The translations under genes were made by a program, and so were the position numbers. DNA of 64,000 bases. Origin: Massilia sp. METH4 (GTDB taxonomy: Bacteria; Pseudomonadota; Gammaproteobacteria; Burkholderiales; Burkholderiaceae_D). The notes under the pieces are model-generated. The model was not told the DNA's origin, did no database searches, and worked only from the letters and a program-made list of their open reading frames with translations. Shown here piece after piece: positions 57,518 to 64,000 of the stretch. The DNA lies in the NCBI RefSeq assembly GCF_037094685.1, contig NZ_CP146614.1, positions 6,138,001 to 6,202,000 on the forward strand, read 5' to 3'. The stretch's first letter is position 1, and every line of letters starts with the position of its first letter.

Positions 57518-58327
57518 ATGAGCAGCACACCTTCGAACGGGCAGATCCTGTCCGGCAAAACGGCCCTCGTGACGGGGTCCACGTCCGGCATCGGCCTGGG
57601 CATCGCACGCGCCCTGGCGGCGCAGGGCGCGAACATCGTGTTCAACGGTTTCGGCAATGCCGACGACATCGCCACCCTGCTCTCCTCGACCGCCCAGGAA
57701 TTCGGCGTGCAGACCGTACACCACAACGCGGACATGAGCAAGCCGGCGGAGATCGAGGCGCTGTTTGCGTTCGCGGCGGAGAAATTCGGCGGCGTGGATG
57801 TGCTCGTCAACAATGCCGGCATCCAGTACGTGGCCAATGTGGAAGATTTTCCAGTTGAACGGTGGGATGCGATCATCGCCATCAACCTCACCTCGGCCTT
57901 CCACACTACGCGCCTTGCCTTGCCGCGCATGCGGCAGCAGAACTGGGGCCGCATCATCAATCTTGCCTCGGCGCACGGCCTGGTGGGCTCGGCCGGCAAG
58001 TCGGCCTACGTGGCGGCCAAGCATGGCCTCGTGGGCCTGACCAAGGTGACCGCGCTGGAAACGGCGCAGACGGGGGTGACCGCCAACGCGATTTGCCCGG
58101 GCTTCGTACTGACGCCGCTGGTGCAGAAACAGGTCGACGACCGTGCCGCGCGCGACGGCCTCACCAACGAGGAAGCCAAGCGCGCCCTGCTGGCCGACAA
58201 GCAGCCGTCCGGGGACTTCGTCACGCCCGAGCAGCTGGGCGGGCTGGCCGTATTCCTGTGCAGCGACGTCGCCAGCCAGGTGCGCGGCGCCGCGTGGAAC
58301 GTGGATGGCGGCTGGGTGGCGCAGTAA
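57518..58327 (+). CDS. D-3-hydroxybutyrate dehydrogenase (SDR)
   Basis: NAD-dependent short-chain dehydrogenase that oxidises 3-hydroxybutyrate to acetoacetate, the step after PHB depolymerisation. The 269 residues show the cofactor motif TGSTSGIG (19-26), NNAG (98-101) and the catalytic S151, Y164 and K168 (NLASAHGLVGSAGKSAYVAAKHG). The C-terminal ...VRGAAWNVDGGWVAQ and the LLADKQPSGDFVTPEQLGGLAVFL segment match the 3-hydroxybutyrate group. It converges on the hybrid kinase gene with three bases between stops. Confidence 0.9.
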   Translation: MSSTPSNGQILSGKTALVTGSTSGIGLGIARALAAQGANIVFNGFGNADDIATLLSSTAQEFGVQTVHHNADMSKPAEIEALFAFAAEKFGGVDVLVNNAGIQYVANVEDFPVERWDAIIAINLTSAFHTTRLALPRMRQQNWGRIINLASAHGLVGSAGKSAYVAAKHGLVGLTKVTALETAQTGVTANAICPGFVLTPLVQKQVDDRAARDGLTNEEAKRALLADKQPSGDFVTPEQLGGLAVFLCSDVASQVRGAAWNVDGGWVAQ

Positions 58328-58330
58328 GCG

Positions 58331-60565
58331 CTAGACGCTCGCCGATGCCGCGCCGCCGCCCGGCCCAAGGACGGCGAGCCGGTTCAGGATCGCCGCCAGC
58401 GCGGCGGTGTCGACGGGCTTGACCAGGTGGTGCTGGAACCCGGCGGCCTGCGTGTCCGCCCTGTCCTGTTCCCGCCCGTAGCCGGTCACAGCCACGAGCA
58501 CCGCGCCGCTGGCGGCCGGGAGCGCACGCAGGCGGCGCGCGAGGGCAATGCCATCGATGTCCGGCAGGCCGATATCGAGCAGGAACACGTGCGGGCAGCG
58601 CGCCGCCGCGGCTTCCAGCGCCGCGCTGCTTGAATACACGGCGTCGGCCTCGTGGCCCAGCGCCGCGAGCAGGCTGGCCAGTGCGTCGGCCGCGTCCCGG
58701 TTGTCGTCCACGACAAGCACGCGCAGCGCTTGCCCGCCCTGCCGCGGCATCGCGTCGACGGTGCCTGGCGGCCGGATGTCGGCTTCCTGCCGCCAGCGCG
58801 GCAGCCGTACGGTGAACAGGCTCCCCTTGCCATGCCCGTCGCTGTGCGCCGTGATGGAACCGCCGTGCGATTCCACGAGGCTCCTGGCCAGCGCCAGGCC
58901 GATACCCAGGCCACCCTGCGCGCGGTCGAGGCTGCGGTGGCCCTGGACGAACATATCGAATACCCGGGGCACGAGCTCGGCATCCATGCCGATGCCTTCG
59001 TCGGCCACCGTCAGTTCCACATCGTCCACGCCGACCCGCACCCCGATCTCGATATTGCTTCCTTCCGGGGCGAACTTGCTCGCATTGGTAATGAGATTGA
59101 CGGCGACCTGGATGATGCGCTTGCGATCGCCGTTGACCCATGCGGCCTCGGCGGATACGTCCAGCGCCAGCTGCTGGCCGCGCGCGCGCACGTGCGGCCC
59201 CGCCTGTTCGGTTGCCTCGGCCACGACGTCGCGCAGGTCGAGGGCCTCCCTGGCCAGCACGACCAGGCCGCGCGTCACCCGCGCGACATCGAGCAGGTCG
59301 TCGACCAATCCCACCATGTGCCCGACCTGCCGCGTGATGACGGCGGCCGCAGCGCGCACCCGGTGTGGATCATCCGCCGCCAGTGCCAGCAGCTGGGCGG
59401 CCGAGCTGATCGGGGCAAGCGGATTGCGCAGTTCGTGTGCCAGCATGGCCAGGAACTCGTCCTTGGCGCGATTGCTGCGCGACAGCTCTGCCACCAGCGC
59501 CTCCCGCTCCCGGTGCGCGATCTGGAGCAGGTGCCGCTCCGTGGAGTCGCGCGTGAAGCAGCGGGTGTAGCGCAGCTGGCCATTCTCGAAACAGCCGTTG
59601 GAATGCACGAGGGCATGCTTGATGGAACCGTCCCGGCAGCGCAGGCGCACCGGCACGTCGTACAGGGTTTCCCCGGCGCCCAGGCGGCGCAGGATATCGC
59701 CGATGACGTCCGCGTCGGCATGGAACTCGGCGATATGGCGGCCCACGTATTCTTCCCAGCGATAGCCCAGCATCGCCAGTTCGGCCTTGTTGGCCCAGAG
59801 AATGGTACCGTCCGGCCCCACGCGATGCAGTCCTTCGGCGGCGCCCTCCACGAAATCGGCCAGCTCCCGCTCGCGGTACCTGAGCGTTTCCTCGACTTCT
59901 TTCAGGCGCGCTACTTCGCCGCGCAGCGCCAGCGCCTGCTGCTCAAGCAGCGCGAGCCGGAGATTGACATCGCGCGGCGCCTCGCCCGGCGCATGGCCGG
60001 CCGAGCACACGTGGTCGTGCTCGTGGCAAATCTGCTGGAAGGCGCTGGCTTGGTGCTCGGAGGGAAAATGCTGCCACGGGTAGGCGCAGAACAGTGAAAA
60101 GCGGCAAGTGCGCGCCAGGTCGTTCCATAACTGTTCGAGCCGCACGGCGGCGTCGTACAAACCTTCCGCGCACAGCAGGGCGACCATTTCACCGAATGCA
60201 TGCACGGTATTCCCAGTGTCGCAGGCAGCGCGCACGACCTTGCCGATGGCCGCGTCGAAGCGGCGCTCGTCGGGCCAGCCATCCACCATGAATCGGGCCA
60301 GGGCCTCGGCCGCGTCGAGCATGATCAGTTCGCCCGGGAACCAGTGGCGTTGCCCTTGCGGGGCGCCGAATCCCGCCAAGTGCTGGCGCAGTTCCGCCAG
60401 GTGCGCCGGGGTCGCGATGACGATCGCGGTGCCGCCGCCGCGCAGGCCACGGTCGAGGAACTCTGCGACCTCGGCAAGCAGGACCGCATCATCCTGGTAG
60501 AACCGCACAAAGTGACTTCCTTCGTGCGAGTCCTCCCGTGCCGGTATAGGGGTACTGGTAGACAT
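58331..60565 (-). CDS. Hybrid sensor kinase with MEDS, PAS, HisKA, HATPase and receiver domains
   Basis: A 744-residue soluble hybrid histidine kinase. The N-terminal MEDS (DcmR-like sensory) domain spans about residues 15-190 (SHFVRFYQDDAVLLAEVAEFLDRGLRGGG). A short coiled coil and a PAS domain (EGLHRVGPDGTILWANKAELAMLGY) follow, then HisKA with the acceptor histidine in FLAMLAHELRNPLAPI, HATPase with GGLGIGLALARSLVESHGG, and a C-terminal receiver with the aspartate in HVFLLDIGLPDIDG. The ATG at 60565 gives MSTSTPIPAREDS. No membrane segment; the signal is probably cytoplasmic. Its partner is not in the window. Confidence 0.9.
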   Translation of the reverse strand: MSTSTPIPAREDSHEGSHFVRFYQDDAVLLAEVAEFLDRGLRGGGTAIVIATPAHLAELRQHLAGFGAPQGQRHWFPGELIMLDAAEALARFMVDGWPDERRFDAAIGKVVRAACDTGNTVHAFGEMVALLCAEGLYDAAVRLEQLWNDLARTCRFSLFCAYPWQHFPSEHQASAFQQICHEHDHVCSAGHAPGEAPRDVNLRLALLEQQALALRGEVARLKEVEETLRYRERELADFVEGAAEGLHRVGPDGTILWANKAELAMLGYRWEEYVGRHIAEFHADADVIGDILRRLGAGETLYDVPVRLRCRDGSIKHALVHSNGCFENGQLRYTRCFTRDSTERHLLQIAHREREALVAELSRSNRAKDEFLAMLAHELRNPLAPISSAAQLLALAADDPHRVRAAAAVITRQVGHMVGLVDDLLDVARVTRGLVVLAREALDLRDVVAEATEQAGPHVRARGQQLALDVSAEAAWVNGDRKRIIQVAVNLITNASKFAPEGSNIEIGVRVGVDDVELTVADEGIGMDAELVPRVFDMFVQGHRSLDRAQGGLGIGLALARSLVESHGGSITAHSDGHGKGSLFTVRLPRWRQEADIRPPGTVDAMPRQGGQALRVLVVDDNRDAADALASLLAALGHEADAVYSSSAALEAAAARCPHVFLLDIGLPDIDGIALARRLRALPAASGAVLVAVTGYGREQDRADTQAAGFQHHLVKPVDTAALAAILNRLAVLGPGGGAASASV

Positions 60566-60696
60566 AAGGCTCACTTTCCATGACAGACGGGCAGCTCCCG
60601 GGGAGAAGCGGGAGGTGACTGCGCCCGTCCAGATGCAGCGCGGGCGATTATAACAGCGCGGTCCGCACCGACGGTTCACACTCGCAATGCTACGTA

Positions 60697-60756
60697 GAAA
60701 CCCCAATGTGGCTAGCCCTCATAGGGGAAACCACAATGCGGATAATCACAATGGTG
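60697..60756 (+). promoter_or_regulatory. Direct repeats upstream of dctA
   Basis: The 15-base pattern GAAACCnCAATGnGG occurs at 60697-60711 and 60727-60741, 30 bases apart, and a partial third copy (AATCACAATGGTG) ends at 60756. The spacing, three helical turns, suggests side-by-side binding of a regulator of dctA. The remaining bases between the kinase and dctA hold no gene. Confidence 0.5.
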
Positions 60757-60816
60757 ATATCAGAGATCGTTTGACATGATGGGAGCACTGGGAAGCCAAT
60801 TGGGGAGACTCCGATC

Positions 60817-62145
60817 ATGAAAAAACCGTTCTACAAAATCCTGTACGTGCAGGTGCTGTTCGCCATCTTCGTCGGCGTGCTGCTGGGCATCTACCTGCCG
60901 ACCGACGCCGTGGCGATGAAACCGCTGGGCGACGGCTTCATCAAGCTGATCAAGATGATCATCGCACCGGTGATCTTCTGCACCATCGTTTCCGGCATCG
61001 CCGGCATGCAGGACGTGAAGAAGATCGGCCGCGTGGGCGGCAAGGCGCTGCTCTACTTCGAGATCGTGTCGACCTTCGCGCTGGTGATCGGCCTGTTCGT
61101 CGCCAACATCGTCAAGCCGGGCGCCGGTTTCAACGCCGATCCCGCCACGCTCGACACCAAGGCCATCGCGCAATATACCGAGAAGGCTTCCCACCAGTCC
61201 ACCGTGGACTTCGTCCTGCACATCATCCCGAACACGGTTGTCGACGCGTTCGCCAAGGGCGACATCCTGCAAGTGCTGCTGATCTCGGTGCTGTTCGGCT
61301 TCGCCCTGTCGCTGCTGGGTGAACGCGGCAAGCCGCTGCTGAACATCATCGACGAGGCCGGCGCCGTGATCTTCGGCATGGTCAACATCATCATGAAGGC
61401 CGCCCCGATCGGTGCGTTCGGCGCCATGGCATTCACCATCGGCAAATACGGCATCGATTCGCTGCTGCCGCTGGCCAAGCTGATGGGTTCGTTCTACCTC
61501 ACCTGCTTCCTGTTCGTGTTCATCGTGCTGGGCGCCATCGCCAAGTTCACGGGCTTCTCGATCGGCCGCTTCATCGCCTACATCAAGGAAGAACTGCTGA
61601 TCGTGCTGGGCACCAGCTCCTCGGAAAGCGCGCTGCCGTCGCTGATGAAGAAGCTGGAAAAGCTGGGCGCGTCGAAACCCGTCGTGGGCCTGGTGGTTCC
61701 GACCGGCTACTCGTTCAACCTGGACGGCACCAACATCTACATGACGATGGCCGCCCTGTTCGTGGCGCAAGCTACCAACACGGAACTGACGCTGATGCAG
61801 GAATTGACCATCCTGGGCGTGGCGATGCTGACCTCGAAGGGCGCATCGGGCATCACCGGCGCCGGCTTCATCACGCTGGCCGCGACACTGGCCGTGGTGC
61901 CGACGATCCCGGTGGCCGGCATGGCGCTGATCCTGGGCATCGACCGCTTCATGAGCGAAGCCCGCGCCCTGACCAACTTCGTGGGCAACGGCGTGGCAGC
62001 CCTGGTGGTCGCCAAGTGGGAAGGCGAGCTGAACATGGACACCCTGAAGCGCGAACTGGCCAACCCGTCGGCACCGCACGAGCCGCTGGAAGAGACCAAG
62101 CACGGCGAAGACATGCCGGCTGTGGCCGCGGTCAAGCAAGCCTGA
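60817..62145 (+). CDS. dctA: C4-dicarboxylate transporter DctA
   Basis: Proton or sodium symporter for succinate, fumarate and malate. The 442 residues begin [20 protein letters not shown] and show the DAACS-family features: about eight membrane helices, a serine-rich re-entrant loop [13 protein letters not shown] and the transport motif [24 protein letters not shown] precedes the ATG. A strong terminator follows. Confidence 0.96.
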   Translation: MKKPFYKILYVQVLFAIFVGVLLGIYLPTDAVAMKPLGDGFIKLIKMIIAPVIFCTIVSGIAGMQDVKKIGRVGGKALLYFEIVSTFALVIGLFVANIVKPGAGFNADPATLDTKAIAQYTEKASHQSTVDFVLHIIPNTVVDAFAKGDILQVLLISVLFGFALSLLGERGKPLLNIIDEAGAVIFGMVNIIMKAAPIGAFGAMAFTIGKYGIDSLLPLAKLMGSFYLTCFLFVFIVLGAIAKFTGFSIGRFIAYIKEELLIVLGTSSSESALPSLMKKLEKLGASKPVVGLVVPTGYSFNLDGTNIYMTMAALFVAQATNTELTLMQELTILGVAMLTSKGASGITGAGFITLAATLAVVPTIPVAGMALILGIDRFMSEARALTNFVGNGVAALVVAKWEGELNMDTLKRELANPSAPHEPLEETKHGEDMPAVAAVKQA

Positions 62146-62165
62146 TCGCTACACGTTCGTTGAAG

Positions 62166-62195
62166 AAAGCACCGGCCCCGCCGGTGCTTTTTTTT
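62166..62195 (+). terminator. Intrinsic terminator of dctA
   Basis: AAAGCACCGG (62166-62175) and CCGGTGCTTT (62181-62190) form a perfect 10-bp stem around CCCCG, followed by a T-run to 62195. The last T bases are also part of the TAA stop codon of the convergent glutathione transferase gene. Confidence 0.93.
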
Positions 62196-62913
62196 ACCCC
62201 TGCGCGCGGCCGAGCGCGTCCTGCAAGGGCACGTGGCCGAGGCAGGCGCTGTCCCCCTTGCCCCCTTTGGCCCCTTTGCCATCTTCCCCCTGCTCCACGG
62301 CCAGCGCGAAACGCACGGCAGGATCGTCGCGCAGCCTGCCCAGCACGCGCGCTACTGCCGGAAAGCGCTCCGCCGTGTCGAACAGCTGGTGGTAATCCGC
62401 CCAGCGGGCCACCGCGAACAGGTAGGCGTCGGCCACGGACGGCTGCTCGCCGCCCAGCAGCCAGTCCCTCCCCTTCAGGCGCGTCTCCAGATAGGCGAAC
62501 TCGCGCTCCACCGCGGCCTGGCCGAACTGGCGCAGGACCGGCACCCAGTCGGGGTGCTCGTCGCCCTTCTCGTACGCGGCCCATAAAGGCGCGAACGCGC
62601 TGAACAGATCCGTCACAAGGTAAGACAGCGTCTCGGCCAGCGCGTCCGCGTCGTGGCGTGGGCCACGACGGCTCGCGTCGGCGCGCCGCGCGATGTGCTG
62701 CAGGATCGCCAGGCTTTCCGTCAGCGGGGTGCCGTCCTCCAGCAGCAGCGCGGGCGTTTTCATCTTCGGGTTCACGCGAGCGTAGGCCGCGTCCCACGGC
62801 TGTTCCAGCATCTCCACCCGGGCGAGGCGATATGGTTGTCCAAGCCATTCGAGGGCCACGATGCTGGCCAGCGAGCAGCCGCTGGGAACGCCATAAAACA
62901 GTACCGGTTCCAT
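62194..62913 (-). CDS. Glutathione S-transferase family protein
   Basis: A 239-residue GST. The N-terminal thioredoxin-like domain has FYGVPSGCSLASIVALEWLG and the cis-proline region MKTPALLLEDGTPLTESLAILQHI; the C-terminal helical domain has LLGGEQPSVADAYLFAVARW. The last 30 residues (EQGEDGKGAKGGKGDSA...) are a Gly/Lys-rich extension, apparently read-through into the dctA terminator region. Divergent from a LysR gene that probably controls it. Confidence 0.88.
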   Translation of the reverse strand: MEPVLFYGVPSGCSLASIVALEWLGQPYRLARVEMLEQPWDAAYARVNPKMKTPALLLEDGTPLTESLAILQHIARRADASRRGPRHDADALAETLSYLVTDLFSAFAPLWAAYEKGDEHPDWVPVLRQFGQAAVEREFAYLETRLKGRDWLLGGEQPSVADAYLFAVARWADYHQLFDTAERFPAVARVLGRLRDDPAVRFALAVEQGEDGKGAKGGKGDSACLGHVPLQDALGRAQG

Positions 62914-62990
62914 TGTTTCTCCTTTGGGGTTACGATGAGCTGCATATTAGCTTCGTGGACGCTGAAGGAGAATATGGGTAAATATGGATG

Positions 62991-63014
62991 CATCGTCCAC
63001 AGGTGTGGACGATG
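62991..63014. promoter_or_regulatory. 24-bp palindrome across the LysR start codon
   Basis: CATCGTCCACA and its exact complement TGTGGACGATG flank a central GG. The final ATG of the palindrome is the LysR start codon. It could be an autoregulatory operator of the LysR protein or an mRNA hairpin that hides the start codon. Confidence 0.65.
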
Positions 63015-63899
63015 AAATTGAACCTCAATGATCTGCACTACTTCGTGCGCGTGATCGATCACGGCGGATTCGCGGCCGCGTCGCGCCGTCTCGGCATACC
63101 GAAATCGACGCTGGCCAAACGCGTGTCCGAACTCGAACGCATGCTGGACGTGCGGTTGATCCAGCGTTCGTCGCGCCGTTTCACGGTGACGGAAGTGGGA
63201 CAGGAGTTCTACCGGCACGCCGCGGCGATGGTGATCGAGGCGGAAGCGGCCGAGGACGTGGTGCAGGGCCGGCTGGCCGAGCCGAGCGGCATCGTGCGCA
63301 TCACGGCGTCGATCCCCACGGCGCAGACCGTGCTGCGGGCGCCGCTGGTGCAACTGGCGCGCGACTATCCGCGCCTGCGCGTGTCGCTGCATGCGACCGA
63401 CCGCTTCGTCGATATCGTGCAGGAAGGGTTCGACATCGCCGTGCGCGACCACTTCGCGCCGCTGCCGGATTCGAATCTCGTGCAGCGGCGCATCGCCACC
63501 GACCCGGTATTCCTGGTCGCGGCCCCCGCCTACCTGGCGGCCCGGGGCGTACCAGCTCATCCGCGCGACCTCGACAGCCATGACGGCGCGATGGTCTCCG
63601 CCGCGCCATGGACGCTGGAAGCCGGGCACGGCGAGCACTACGAGGCCCGGCCGTCGCCCGTGCTGTACGCCGACGAATCGACCGTGCTGCTGGACGCGGC
63701 TGGCGCCGGGCTCGGCATCGCGTGCCTGCCACGGCGCCTGTGCATCGATGCACTAAGCGCGGGCAGCGTGGTGCGCGTCCTCGATGGCTGGACCGCGGGC
63801 CATGTGACGACGACGCTCCTGCTGCCCAGCCGCCGCGGCCAGCTGCCATCGGTGCGCGTGGTGGCGGACCGGATCGCCAGCCACGTGGCCGCGGAATAA
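63012..63899 (+). CDS. LysR-family transcriptional regulator
   Basis: A 295-residue LysR regulator. The N-terminal helix-turn-helix (MKLNLNDLHYFVRVIDHGGFAAASRRLGIPKSTLAKRVSELE) and the effector domain (about 90-290) match the group that often controls glutathione transferase or NADH:flavin genes. The ATG at 63012 starts in the usual LysR position; an in-frame ATG at 62988 would add eight residues. A 13-codon ORF from 62974 (MGKYGCIVHRCGR) ends at TGA overlapping the start codon, so coupling is possible. Confidence 0.88.
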   Translation: MKLNLNDLHYFVRVIDHGGFAAASRRLGIPKSTLAKRVSELERMLDVRLIQRSSRRFTVTEVGQEFYRHAAAMVIEAEAAEDVVQGRLAEPSGIVRITASIPTAQTVLRAPLVQLARDYPRLRVSLHATDRFVDIVQEGFDIAVRDHFAPLPDSNLVQRRIATDPVFLVAAPAYLAARGVPAHPRDLDSHDGAMVSAAPWTLEAGHGEHYEARPSPVLYADESTVLLDAAGAGLGIACLPRRLCIDALSAGSVVRVLDGWTAGHVTTTLLLPSRRGQLPSVRVVADRIASHVAAE

Positions 63900-63935
63900 G
63901 GCGCAGGCGTGCCTTGCCTTGACGGCGCCAAACAA

Positions 63936-63967
63936 AAAGCCTTCCGGGCTCGCACCCGGAAGGCTTT
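63936..63967 (-). terminator. Intrinsic terminator, best oriented for the minus strand
   Basis: AAAGCCTTCCGGG (63936-63948) and CCCGGAAGGCTTT (63955-63967) form a perfect 13-bp stem around six bases. On the minus strand it is followed by TTTTTG. It lies between the LysR stop and the window edge and probably ends both transcripts. Confidence 0.88.
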
Positions 63968-63988
63968 GCGAAAGTGGTCGGCGGCGGG

Positions 63989-64000
63989 TCAGACGGCCGA
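63989..64000 (-). CDS. Possible 3' end of a minus-strand gene off the window
   Basis: A TGA on the minus strand at 63989-63991, preceded by codons for Ser-Ala-Val, lies 21 bases before a strong minus-strand terminator. This is where a minus-strand gene entering from the right would end. Only three codons are visible, so this is a guess from position. Confidence 0.3.
   Translation of the reverse strand, partial: SAV

Noticed and set aside
62974..63015. 13-codon ORF MGKYGCIVHRCGR as an independent gene
   Set aside because: The AAGGAG to ATG spacing is only three bases and no family is known; kept as a possible leader ORF in the findings, not as a gene.

Overview
The window looks like chromosomal DNA of a GC-rich betaproteobacterium of the Oxalobacteraceae (Massilia / Pseudoduganella / Telluria type). 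This is inferred from the sequence alone. The evidence is the gene orders smc-zipA-ligA and thrS-infC-rpmI-rplT-pheS-pheT-ihfA-merR, a tandem glycine riboswitch ahead of gcvTHP, a minor type IV pilin cluster with PilY1, a RelA with a degenerate HD domain, and high-GC codon use. No prophage, plasmid or CRISPR signal is visible. One insertion sequence is present, an intact IS1595-family element.

Layout. 1-7300: minus-strand operon smc-zipA-ligA (chromosome organisation, division, DNA ligation); LigA carries an extra, apparently duplicated helix-hairpin-helix-like module. 7400-9360: a PAP2 phosphatase, a small Gly/Ser/Lys-rich protein with its own terminator, and a ClpP-like protein. 9490-15300: a porin, a cytoplasmic arylsulfotransferase-like protein and an SsuABC/TauABC-like ABC transporter on the minus strand, with a divergent LysR regulator; together they look like a uptake-and-use unit for sulphated or sulphonated compounds. 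15440-20280: sigma70 promoter, tandem glycine riboswitch and gcvT-gcvH-gcvP. 20280-26810: accessory island with extragenic palindromes, two unrecognised genes, a divergent 1080-residue winged-helix/nSTAND1 ATPase/membrane/TPR regulator, two short ORFs sharing a near-identical 14-residue tail, and a secreted cupin. 26890-30460: repeats, a UGT-type glycosyltransferase, prfC and two very long perfect hairpins. 30460-38230: pilE-fimT-pilV-pilW-pilX-pilY1.

38840-43640: a Crp/Fnr regulator and a LuxR-type two-component pair whose two genes are separated by the IS1595 element, with an exact 8-bp target duplication. 43640-52020: the translation block (merR, ihfA, pheT, pheS, rplT, rpmI, infC with a probable AUA start, thrS) and two identical tandem tRNA-Val(GAC) genes. 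52200-58330: a cation-diffusion transporter, a secreted small protein, relA, ridA, an alpha/beta hydrolase and 3-hydroxybutyrate dehydrogenase. 58330-64000: a MEDS-PAS hybrid histidine kinase, dctA, and a glutathione transferase with a divergent LysR regulator; a further minus-strand gene probably ends at the right edge.

The most unusual parts are the nSTAND1 regulator neighbourhood with its twin-tailed small ORFs, and the abundance of long extragenic hairpins. The hairpins fall into at least two types: short GGTGTC-n-GACACC palindromes, and 95-120 bp multi-arm hairpins in the operon spacers.
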